7,770 nt of DNA from an uncultured Lachnospiraceae bacterium (GTDB taxonomy: Bacteria; Bacillota; Clostridia; Lachnospirales; Lachnospiraceae), in NCBI GenBank assembly GCA_902803625.1, contig CADCQV010000067.1:1-7770 (forward strand). Reading direction: 5' to 3'. Below the pieces are notes generated by a model. It was not told where the DNA came from. It did not search any database and worked only from the letters and a program-made list of their open reading frames with translations. The stretch's first letter is position 1. Every line of letters begins with the position of its first letter. Positions 1-5,620 of the stretch are shown in pieces. The position numbers and the translations under genes are program-made.

Positions 1-1
1 G

Positions 2-217
2 GTATTTAACAGTACGGAACAATATGCAACCTCTGAGGCAGGCAATCACTGCAGACTATATAACCTAACTGACAGTGATAAAAAGGTCCATGTTTATTCT
101 GATAATTACTACGAGGGTGATGATAGCTATAGGGTAAAATTCGTCCAGATAATTGATATCTCTGAACTGTTTGACAAACAAGATAGGGAATATGTATATA
201 ATTACAAAGAAAAATAG
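2..217 (+). CDS. 3' end of an unrecognised protein gene (partial)
   Basis: An open frame enters from the left edge and runs for 71 codons to a TAG at 215-217; one of the other plus-strand frames stops within the first nine bases. The visible C-terminus is hydrophilic and rich in Tyr, Asp and Lys, ending in ...EYVYNYKEK. It contains the stretch YRVKFVQIIDISEL, which reads like an ordinary alternating beta-strand/helix protein end. There is no membrane segment, Cys cluster or sorting signal. I do not recognise a family. The start lies outside the window, so length and function cannot be judged. It is followed by an 87-base gap holding a candidate promoter, so the next gene need not depend on its transcript. 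It could also be a fragment of a decayed gene. Confidence 0.5.
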   Translation, partial: VFNSTEQYATSEAGNHCRLYNLTDSDKKVHVYSDNYYEGDDSYRVKFVQIIDISELFDKQDREYVYNYKEK

Positions 218-232
218 CAAATCATCAGTAAA

Positions 233-261
233 ATGATATTAAAGAATCATCTTGTTATAAT
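233..261 (+). promoter_or_regulatory. Candidate sigma-A promoter of the Nudix gene
   Basis: A perfect -10 box TATAAT (256-261) lies 17 bases downstream of ATGATA (233-238), which matches four of six positions of the TTGACA consensus. Transcription would start near 268, giving a leader of roughly 37 bases before the ATG at 305. The -35 box sits inside a set of ATCAT/ATGAT half-sites (221-225, 233-237, 246-250) that could be a repressor site. Sequence match only. Confidence 0.55.
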
Positions 262-262
262 A

Positions 263-275
263 AAGTGATTGTTTT
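263..275 (+). repeat. 13-bp direct repeat, copy 1 (second copy at 801-813)
   Basis: AAGTGATTGTTTT occurs here, directly after the -10 box of the Nudix gene, and again at 801-813 over the Nudix stop codon, 62 bases before the next gene. Both copies lie upstream of a ribosome binding site on the plus strand. Function is unknown and chance is possible. Confidence 0.35.
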
Positions 276-304
276 TGATATCGGACAGACCTTAGGAGGC
301 TTAT

Positions 305-802
305 ATGGAGTATAAAGATTATATCTGCAAAGATCAGAAGGGAAATCTTCTCATTTCCGTTGATGACATGGATGAAGAGGCTCTTTCTAAGGATCCTTCG
401 TTCACTCACTGTCTGGCTGTTGTCAAGGTCGGCGGGGAATATCTTCTGGGCCGTAATAAATGGAGAAACAGGTTCGAGATCTTCGGCGGATGCGTCGAAA
501 AAGGCGAAACTGCCAGAGAATGTATAGTTAGAGAGTGTAATGAAGAACTGGGATTTGATGTTTCTGATATTACATATCTTGGTGCGATGAAGCTCCTGCT
601 CAAACCGGACTATTTTTCCAAAGAAGATCGCATAGAGTTGGGCGGCTTATACGGCATTACCTTGCCGGATATGAGTATTGATACATTATCCGGAATGGTC
701 AAAGACAAAGAAGAGATCACGCAGCTTGCTCTGTACAGCAAGATTAAAGATAACGAATCCATCGCCCTGTTTGATGAAAAGCTGTTATCTTACTATGAGT
801 AA
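305..802 (+). CDS. Nudix hydrolase
   Basis: This is a predicted cytoplasmic hydrolase of nucleoside-diphosphate-linked substrates (165 residues, a normal length for a single-domain Nudix protein). The full Nudix box G-x5-E-x7-R-E-U-x-E-E-x-G-U is present at residues 62-84, with G62, E68, R76, E77, E80, E81 and G83 all intact. The metal-binding glutamates are therefore kept and the enzyme should be active. The strand before the box (residues 57-62, FEIFGG) takes the place of the usual FPGG motif. The first about 34 residues are an N-terminal extension before the Nudix fold. The substrate (nucleotide sugar, ADP-ribose, oxidised nucleotide or other) cannot be read from the sequence. The ATG start is well set by TAGGAGG at 293-299, five bases upstream. 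The gene lies 72 bases before the zinc-ribbon membrane protein and has no terminator between, so the two may be cotranscribed. The family is secure; the exact role is not. Confidence 0.93.
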   Translation: MEYKDYICKDQKGNLLISVDDMDEEALSKDPSFTHCLAVVKVGGEYLLGRNKWRNRFEIFGGCVEKGETARECIVRECNEELGFDVSDITYLGAMKLLLKPDYFSKEDRIELGGLYGITLPDMSIDTLSGMVKDKEEITQLALYSKIKDNESIALFDEKLLSYYE

Positions 803-813
803 GTGATTGTTTT
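801..813 (+). repeat. 13-bp direct repeat, copy 2
   Basis: This is the second exact copy of AAGTGATTGTTTT (see 263-275), beginning inside the TAA stop of the Nudix gene. No convincing -35/-10 pair could be placed at normal spacing here: TACTAT at 791-796 has only TTGATG 14 bases upstream. A separate promoter for the next gene is therefore not supported. Confidence 0.35.
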
Positions 814-874
814 CAGCTCTGCGATGCTGCATCGATATAAATACCTCAACGGATGAATTAGGAAGGAGAGCTCC

Positions 875-2410
875 ATGGCGGTTTTAAAGAGTTACACCTG
901 CTCAAAATGTGCCGGTATTCTGATCTTTGATTCCGACCAGGAGTTTTTTGATTGCCCTTTCTGCGGAACGAGATTCAGTTCCGTTGATTTTCACGGGAAA
1001 GAACTTTTAGGACAGGCGGATGCGTGCCTGGAACGCCGTGAGTTTGGTGCTTCAAAAGAGAAATGCAAAGCTGTTCTGGCAGAGGATCCGCGAAGCTTTC
1101 ATGCTTTGCGAGGAATGCTGCTCAGCACGTTAATGGTATCTTCGGAAAAGGAACTCTCGGATATCAGTACCTTGAAGAGGGCTAATCTTGACAGGATAAG
1201 GAATGAACTCGATAACGCAAGGGATTTTTCGGGCAAGAGTAATACGGAGTATTTCGATACCATATCCAAAATGACCGGGCATGTCGAAGATCTGAAGAAG
1301 ATAGAAAAGATCCGTGACGAGATGGAATCTGAAACATCTGAAAAACTATTCGACAACGTCTCGAAAACGCTGGACTACACCAGCGATAAAGTCTTTTCGC
1401 CGCATTTGATCGGGCTTATTGTGATCCTGGTTTTGCTTGTCGCATTAGGAATCGTGTATATCAATTTCACACATGGTGCCCCGGAGTCAATATTTGATGT
1501 CGTTAAGACCTTGCTGATCCCTACAGTGCTTGTCGTGCTTGCTGTCGTGGTCGGGGTAAATGATGCCAGACGCCATAAAGCTCTTAAGAATAAGGTCGAG
1601 GATAGGGAGATAAAAAAGAGTGATATCACTTCAAAGAGCGAATGGCATGAACAGGCATATATAGATCTATATAAAAAGCTTATTGAGATTGAGCCTGAAT
1701 CCGAAGAAGATACAGAATCTTCTGAGACCGGACCAAAGGTTGAATACGAGGGCTCACACAAACTGTCTGGAAAGACCATCCAGTGTGCAAAATGCGGTGC
1801 CGGTTTAAAACTTGATATGGAGAAGCGTGTTTATGAATGCGATTCGTGCGGTGTTGCATATGGTATCTCACTGTTCTTCGGTCTGCCTCACGAGAAGGCT
1901 TTGAATTCGATGAATATGGGTTATTTTGCTGAAGCAGATAAAAGATTCAGTCATATCCTCATGGCAGAGCCTTCAGATTTTGAGAGCCTTTTGGGCCGTA
2001 TCCTTTGTGCTGGAAGATGGACAAAAGTCAGTGATATATGTATATCTGACGAACTGACTCCGACACGCTTACGGCATGCACGCGAAGGTCTGCTTAAGGC
2101 AGCATCTGATTCGGAAGAGAAGGACAAAGCGTATTTCGGGTGTCTGAAGGAATATATTGATGCGCTTGGAGCTCTCGCCGTGAACCGGCATAAGCAGAGG
2201 GTCATCAACAAGGAACTGGACGTTGTCCGGACGAAGATGAGTGTCTATTCCGGTTTTACGGACCTGGAAGAAGGAGCCCGCATTGAACGTGAAGAGATTA
2301 TGTCACGCTTAAAGCCATTTGAAGACGCAGCACCCGGACTAGAAAAGGCTTATGATGAAGCGCGCTCGAAAATCATCTCGATGTCGCGGGAAAGTGTGCT
2401 TACAAAGTAA
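875..2410 (+). CDS. Membrane protein with duplicated zinc-ribbon/helical modules
   Basis: This 511-residue protein has two cytosol-facing modules joined by a membrane hairpin. Module 1 opens with a zinc ribbon C9-C12/C27-C30 and module 2 with C304-C307/C322-C325; both have the exact spacing C-x2-C-x14-C-x2-C. Each ribbon is followed by an alpha-helical, TPR-like stretch with equivalent features at a constant offset of 294 residues: F57/F351, P72/P366, F75/F369, G80/G374 and Y126-F127/Y420-F421. The protein therefore arose by internal duplication. Two hydrophobic segments (about 178-198 and 207-228) form a hairpin followed by a basic stretch (ARRHKALKNK), which suggests that both termini lie in the cytoplasm. 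An acidic linker (about 273-285) precedes module 2, and the C-terminus (about 435-511) is charged and helical. The start is fixed by AAGGAG at 863-868, six bases before the ATG. I know of no enzymatic motif in it. A scaffold, sensor or nucleic-acid/protein-binding role is only inference. The coding assignment itself is strong. Confidence 0.9.
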   Translation: MAVLKSYTCSKCAGILIFDSDQEFFDCPFCGTRFSSVDFHGKELLGQADACLERREFGASKEKCKAVLAEDPRSFHALRGMLLSTLMVSSEKELSDISTLKRANLDRIRNELDNARDFSGKSNTEYFDTISKMTGHVEDLKKIEKIRDEMESETSEKLFDNVSKTLDYTSDKVFSPHLIGLIVILVLLVALGIVYINFTHGAPESIFDVVKTLLIPTVLVVLAVVVGVNDARRHKALKNKVEDREIKKSDITSKSEWHEQAYIDLYKKLIEIEPESEEDTESSETGPKVEYEGSHKLSGKTIQCAKCGAGLKLDMEKRVYECDSCGVAYGISLFFGLPHEKALNSMNMGYFAEADKRFSHILMAEPSDFESLLGRILCAGRWTKVSDICISDELTPTRLRHAREGLLKAASDSEEKDKAYFGCLKEYIDALGALAVNRHKQRVINKELDVVRTKMSVYSGFTDLEEGARIEREEIMSRLKPFEDAAPGLEKAYDEARSKIISMSRESVLTK

Positions 2411-2477
2411 CAGGATATTTTACTTCCTGCGGAGATTTATAAGCCCCTATTTCAATGGAATTCACGAATTACACAAC

Positions 2478-2506
2478 TTGTAAAAGAACTCTGCGTACGC
2501 TATATT
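2478..2506 (+). promoter_or_regulatory. Candidate promoter of the small membrane protein
   Basis: TTGTAA (2478-2483, four of six consensus positions) and TATATT (2501-2506, five of six) are separated by 17 bases. A transcript would start near 2513, about 20 bases before the ATG at 2534. This supports separate expression of the small gene after the zinc-ribbon gene stops at 2410. Confidence 0.45.
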
Positions 2507-2533
2507 GTAGCAGGTAGGGTAATAGTAAGCATT

Positions 2534-2719
2534 ATGCTGAAAGGACAGGGTATTGTTATATGTACTCTGCTGTGCTTTTTCCCGATCCTGAATATCCTGG
2601 CGGCCTTCGCTCTGCTTTTCCTTACGGTCGCTGCAATCGCTGTGTCCATCTGGCAGATCGTGCTGGTTTTCCGTTCAGCAAATGTCATGAAGCAGTACTC
2701 GACAGCGATACACGCCTGA
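2534..2719 (+). CDS. Small two-helix membrane protein, unknown function
   Basis: This encodes a 61-residue, almost wholly hydrophobic protein. Two membrane-spanning segments can be drawn at about residues 6-23 (IVICTLLCFFPILN) and 25-46 (AFALLFLTVAAIAVSIWQIVLVF), followed by a short polar tail (RSANVMKQYSTAIHA). The helices are joined by a tight turn containing Pro and Asn. Such clean hydrophobic pattern and loop placement are unlikely by chance, so I take it as real. The ribosome binding site is poor: the only purine-rich stretch, AGGTAGGG at 2512-2519, is 14 bases from the ATG. No alternative start codon (GTG, TTG, CTG) occurs upstream in frame. The frame is open back to the stop codon of the zinc-ribbon gene and in the same phase, so a truncated or decayed longer gene is possible. 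It ends 24 bases before a strong terminator. No family recognised. Confidence 0.55.
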   Translation: MLKGQGIVICTLLCFFPILNILAAFALLFLTVAAIAVSIWQIVLVFRSANVMKQYSTAIHA

Positions 2720-2743
2720 TGTGTTTATATGAGAAGAACAAAT

Positions 2744-2775
2744 AAAGAGGATCCCTCAAAAGGGATCCTCTTTTT
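2744..2775. terminator. Bidirectional intrinsic terminator between convergent genes
   Basis: A perfect 13-bp inverted repeat, AAAGAGGATCCCT (2744-2756) and AGGGATCCTCTTT (2761-2773), encloses a four-base CAAA loop. On the plus strand it runs into TTTTT (2771-2775). On the minus strand it runs into TTTATTTG. It lies 24 bases after the small membrane gene and 24 bases after the stop of the minus-strand surface protein, so it can end both transcripts. Confidence 0.9.
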
Positions 2776-2797
2776 GTACTGATCGAACTATCCTTAC

Positions 2798-5071
2798 TTA
2801 TCTTCCCCTGTGATTTGTTCGGGAAGTGTAAGAAGCGGGTCCTGCTTTTTTGCGGGAAACCTTCGTAGACAGAGCGACAAAGAGCATGACCAATGTACCG
2901 GTAAGAAGCCAAATGATTCCAATAAAGGAATTACCGGTTTCGCCGGTCTTCGGCAACGGGCTCGGGGTCGGCGTGGTGTTTGTGCGGGACGGAGCCTGCG
3001 CAATGGTGATTGCCACTGTTGCTTCGCCGTCGGTAAACGTGATCTTGATCGTGTGGTTTCCGGAAGAGAGCGTATCCAGGTAGGCTGACTTAAGAGTCAG
3101 GATAAGGCTGCCGGGGGCCTTATCATAGAACTTTTCGCTGATAGGGTTACCGTCCATGGTTGCGCTTTTAAAGTTGCCAAATGTCTTGTTGTCATCTACG
3201 TTACGCTTTGCGGTAAACACGATATCCTTTCCGCTTCCCAGGGTATATCCGTCACCTTGTACGGTAACCGTGTATACAGGGGATACAGTTTTTTCTGTAT
3301 CGGGACTTGGGTCGGTGTTAGTTTGGACTGGAGGCGTGTCGACAGCGGCCTTGGCATAGGTATAAACATAGGAAGTATCTTTTGTGATCGCCGTTTCTGT
3401 ATCCGGAATCACGTTCCAGGTTCCCTGCTTATAGTTGGAAGCAGGCTTGGTTCCTGCGCCCGGGATCTGGTCTGCTTTAAGCTTCAGGGTATCTCCTTCA
3501 AAACCAGAGAGAACAACTTCAATGACGTCGTTCCCGCCGTTATCCCATTCGCCGTTTGCAACGCTGAAAGTAACCTTCACGCTGATCTTGTGAAGCACAT
3601 TCAGATCGCCCTGCGTATAAGTGATGTTGTAATTGCCTGTTACATTCTCGCCTTTGCCGTTCACTATCTCAGCACCGGAAGGGATGAGTTTATCACCATT
3701 TACCGTGATCGTTACAGCATTGAGAGTGTCGCTGCCTGCTAAACCTGACGCATTAGCATTATCCACGGCAACTCCGGGGTTCTCGCCCTCCTTGATCGTC
3801 TGGGCAATGGCTGTTACGGTAGCATTTGCTTTTCCTATGGTCACTGTGATGCAGGTCTTTTTGGAGTTGCTGTGGGTGCTGTCACCGCCAGCCCTGTACC
3901 AGACATAATAGGTTTTTGGATCGGAGCCAGTAGGAATGTCGGTGCTCCAGCCTGTGACTGGAGCGTTTGTCGCGTCCTCGCCAAAAGCAAACTGAATCAC
4001 GCCATCCTCAGCTTCTCCAGCTGTAACCAGTTCCAAGGGCGATCCTGTATATGTGCCATCCTGTCCCTTGGGAGCTGTCTTCACTGTGGCTGCGGGGGCG
4101 TCTATCCATTTTGGAGTCACGGTGATATATCCTTTGTATGTTACACAATTGCGGGCAAACATTATTTCTGTGCCCGGAGCGCCGAGAATATCTGTACCTG
4201 AGACTTCCCAATAACTGAATATCTTGCCTTCCGGAGCTTCAAAACCGCAATCCGGAAGCGCCATCATCGTGCCCTCGGGTTCTTCGACCGGATCCATGCT
4301 TCCGGCGCCGCCGTTGGGCTCATAGACAAGTTTAAAAATCTGGGCAGGAAAGGCGACTGCTTTTTGGTTCGTGGTGCTTCCGGAGTTATTGACCGGTATG
4401 GAGGATAATTGTTTCCACTTGTTATAACTGACACCGGCCACTTCATTGACCAGTGTTCCGTCAATGGCTGTTGCAGAATCAGTAAAACCCGATATTTCCA
4501 CTGAAGTTATTTCTTTCTTAATGGTTACCTTAGGCGAAATAATACCCTTTAGACCACCTTCGGCTTTTAGCGAACCACTGCTGATTACAACATTTCCTTC
4601 GCTGTATATTGCAGGCCCGCCCCATCCATCAGACATTTTTAGCTCCAGGCTGCCTGTACCTGTAAAGATAAGAGCAGCAGATTTATTCTTGTAAAATATT
4701 ACGATATCCTCATCATACGCCCAGCTTTTTGAATGAGTAATTTTACTCTTGCCTGAAAGTGAAATTGTCAGATCATCCGTACCATTATAAAAGATACAAG
4801 CGCTACGACTAGCCATATACTCATATCCCAACCCGCTGTATACGTAATTATCCAGCGTAAGGGTGTTCGTTGATGGATCGTAACTCCAGTTATTATCCGC
4901 CAGTTTGTCACAGTTAGAAGAAGTAACATGTATGCCACCGATCCAGAGCGGATATTCTACCTCTTCTGCTGCTGATGCGAGTACGGCAGGACATAAAGCG
5001 ACCAATAAAAAACATGTCAACATTGATGCCAGGAATTTAATTCTACATTTCATAATACAACCCCATTTCAT
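2798..5071 (-). CDS. LPKTG sortase-anchored multidomain surface protein
   Basis: This is a secreted protein predicted to be linked to peptidoglycan by sortase (757 residues from the first ATG; numbering follows that start). It has a signal peptide with basic start, hydrophobic core and a likely A32-S33-A34 cut. A repetitive beta region (about 40-200) follows, of the kind that reads LWIGG...SYDPSTNTLTLDN. Next are a Listeria/Bacteroides-type repeat (about 246-322, YEPNGG to PKW), an Ig-like domain (about 326-412) and an MBG-like domain (about 413-493, ending YNITYTQGDLNVL). Two further beta domains (about 494-573 and 597-690) lead to a Thr/Pro linker. The sorting signal is LPKTG at 706-710, a membrane segment at 716-734 and a basic tail. 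The tail is unusually long (23 residues). The ATG at 5053 (Met7) has a GGGG stretch upstream and gives a classic signal peptide, so it may be the true start; the 5071 start has no visible ribosome site. A role in adhesion is inferred from domain type; the ligand is unknown. Confidence 0.93.
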   Translation of the reverse strand: MKWGCIMKCRIKFLASMLTCFLLVALCPAVLASAAEEVEYPLWIGGIHVTSSNCDKLADNNWSYDPSTNTLTLDNYVYSGLGYEYMASRSACIFYNGTDDLTISLSGKSKITHSKSWAYDEDIVIFYKNKSAALIFTGTGSLELKMSDGWGGPAIYSEGNVVISSGSLKAEGGLKGIISPKVTIKKEITSVEISGFTDSATAIDGTLVNEVAGVSYNKWKQLSSIPVNNSGSTTNQKAVAFPAQIFKLVYEPNGGAGSMDPVEEPEGTMMALPDCGFEAPEGKIFSYWEVSGTDILGAPGTEIMFARNCVTYKGYITVTPKWIDAPAATVKTAPKGQDGTYTGSPLELVTAGEAEDGVIQFAFGEDATNAPVTGWSTDIPTGSDPKTYYVWYRAGGDSTHSNSKKTCITVTIGKANATVTAIAQTIKEGENPGVAVDNANASGLAGSDTLNAVTITVNGDKLIPSGAEIVNGKGENVTGNYNITYTQGDLNVLHKISVKVTFSVANGEWDNGGNDVIEVVLSGFEGDTLKLKADQIPGAGTKPASNYKQGTWNVIPDTETAITKDTSYVYTYAKAAVDTPPVQTNTDPSPDTEKTVSPVYTVTVQGDGYTLGSGKDIVFTAKRNVDDNKTFGNFKSATMDGNPISEKFYDKAPGSLILTLKSAYLDTLSSGNHTIKITFTDGEATVAITIAQAPSRTNTTPTPSPLPKTGETGNSFIGIIWLLTGTLVMLFVALSTKVSRKKAGPASYTSRTNHRGR

Positions 5072-5085
5072 GCGGAATGACCGCA
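5071..5085 (-). promoter_or_regulatory. Small hairpin at the first start codon of the surface protein
   Basis: TGCGG (5071-5075) and CCGCA (5081-5085) form a 5-bp stem with a five-base loop, read on the minus strand as TGCGG-TCATT-CCGCA. It takes in the first base of the upstream ATG at 5071. If it forms in the mRNA it would hinder initiation there and favour the ATG at 5053. Short stem, so weak evidence. Confidence 0.3.
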
Positions 5086-5098
5086 GTAATATGTTTTC

Positions 5099-5127
5099 AT
5101 TCTATATGGTATATCGCAACAACTCAA
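5099..5127 (-). promoter_or_regulatory. Candidate promoter of the LPKTG surface protein
   Basis: Read on the minus strand, TTGAGT (5127-5122, four of six consensus positions) and TAGAAT (5104-5099, five of six) are separated by exactly 17 bases. Transcription would start near 5092, giving a leader of about 20-40 bases depending on which ATG is used. Confidence 0.5.
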
Positions 5128-5137
5128 CAAAGGAAAT

Positions 5138-5166
5138 TTGATGTTCAGTTTTTCCTTGGACATTAT
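5138..5166 (+). promoter_or_regulatory. Weak candidate plus-strand promoter before the orphan terminator
   Basis: TTGATG (5138-5143) and CATTAT (5161-5166) each match four of six consensus positions and have 17-base spacing. A start near 5173 followed by the terminator at 5277-5311 would give a transcript of about 140 bases. Matches of this quality occur by chance in AT-rich DNA. Confidence 0.25.
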
Positions 5167-5276
5167 CTGAGAAATGCTTCTTGAGATTCCATCAAAAACG
5201 GAACGAAATGGGTTCACACTTGTCGAGTGGGGTGGATCTGTTCTGGATCATGTGTGATAAAAAAATAATGTAAGTG

Positions 5277-5311
5277 ATGACCCTTCGGTTTATTCCGGAG
5301 GGTCATTTTTT
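5277..5311 (+). terminator. Strong plus-strand intrinsic terminator without a clear upstream gene
   Basis: ATGACCCTTCGG (5277-5288) pairs with CCGGAGGGTCAT (5295-5306) over 12 bp with a single G-U pair and a TTTATT loop, followed by a run of T to 5311. The U-tract directly follows the stem only on the plus strand. The gene to its left is divergent, so it does not end any protein gene that I can see in the window. Confidence 0.85.
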
Positions 5312-5620
5312 GTGTGTTTTTTTCTCGGTTTTCTACAATACTTTTTATTCCTGTTTTGTATTTTTAAGAATTATAAAAACGAGATGCAAATAGTCGTCTG
5401 TTTTTGGGTTTTTTAGGGTGTTTTTTTGTAAGTGAATTACATATCACAGGAATAGGGAAAACAGCATGGTGCGAAGAACGTTTTGCCTTAGAGCGAACAG
5501 TGTTACAGGCATATGAAATTTCGGACAAATTTACATGATAAATAGCTTTTTCTATTGCTTTATTAACACAATGTTCATAAACTAACACTTGGGCAAAAAC
5601 TATAGGAAATTGGGTGTACT
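5312..5620 (+). other. T-rich/GT-rich intergenic leader, no gene seen
   Basis: These 309 bases lie between the orphan terminator and the next gene. The first third is rich in T runs: T7 at 5317-5323, T6 at 5409-5414 and T7 at 5421-5427, the last two separated by AGGGTG. I find no convincing coding frame; the minus-strand open frame at 5364-5588 has no family-like features. A possible but poor promoter for the downstream gene is TTGCTT (5555-5560) with TAAACT (5578-5583), 17 bases apart. I looked for a c-di-GMP riboswitch, which often precedes clostridial adhesin genes, and did not see its conserved core. Confidence 0.5.

Noticed and set aside
1375..1779. Minus-strand open frame of 134 codons inside the zinc-ribbon gene
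   Set aside because: It is fully antisense to a well-supported gene with zinc ribbons and a good ribosome site; its Ser-rich translation is typical of a shadow frame.
2560..2745. Alternative plus-strand frame overlapping the small membrane protein
   Set aside because: Its translation is polar and Pro/Cys-scattered without domain character, while the frame starting at 2534 has a clean two-helix pattern. Its stop also runs into the terminator stem.
3257..3742. Plus-strand open frame of 161 codons inside the LPKTG gene
   Set aside because: It is antisense to a gene with clear domain structure; no family-like pattern or ribosome site supports it.
5174..5257. 27-codon plus-strand frame before the orphan terminator as a peptide gene
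   Set aside because: No ribosome binding site and no recognisable similarity; kept only as an alternative within the small-RNA finding.
5364..5588. Minus-strand open frame of 74 codons in the intergenic leader
   Set aside because: Its Lys/Pro-rich part comes simply from the GT-rich tract; no recognisable motif or convincing ribosome site.
5312..5620. c-di-GMP or other riboswitch upstream of the adhesin-like gene
   Set aside because: The conserved core bases and paired stems of known classes were not seen, and there is no terminator or sequestering hairpin next to the start.
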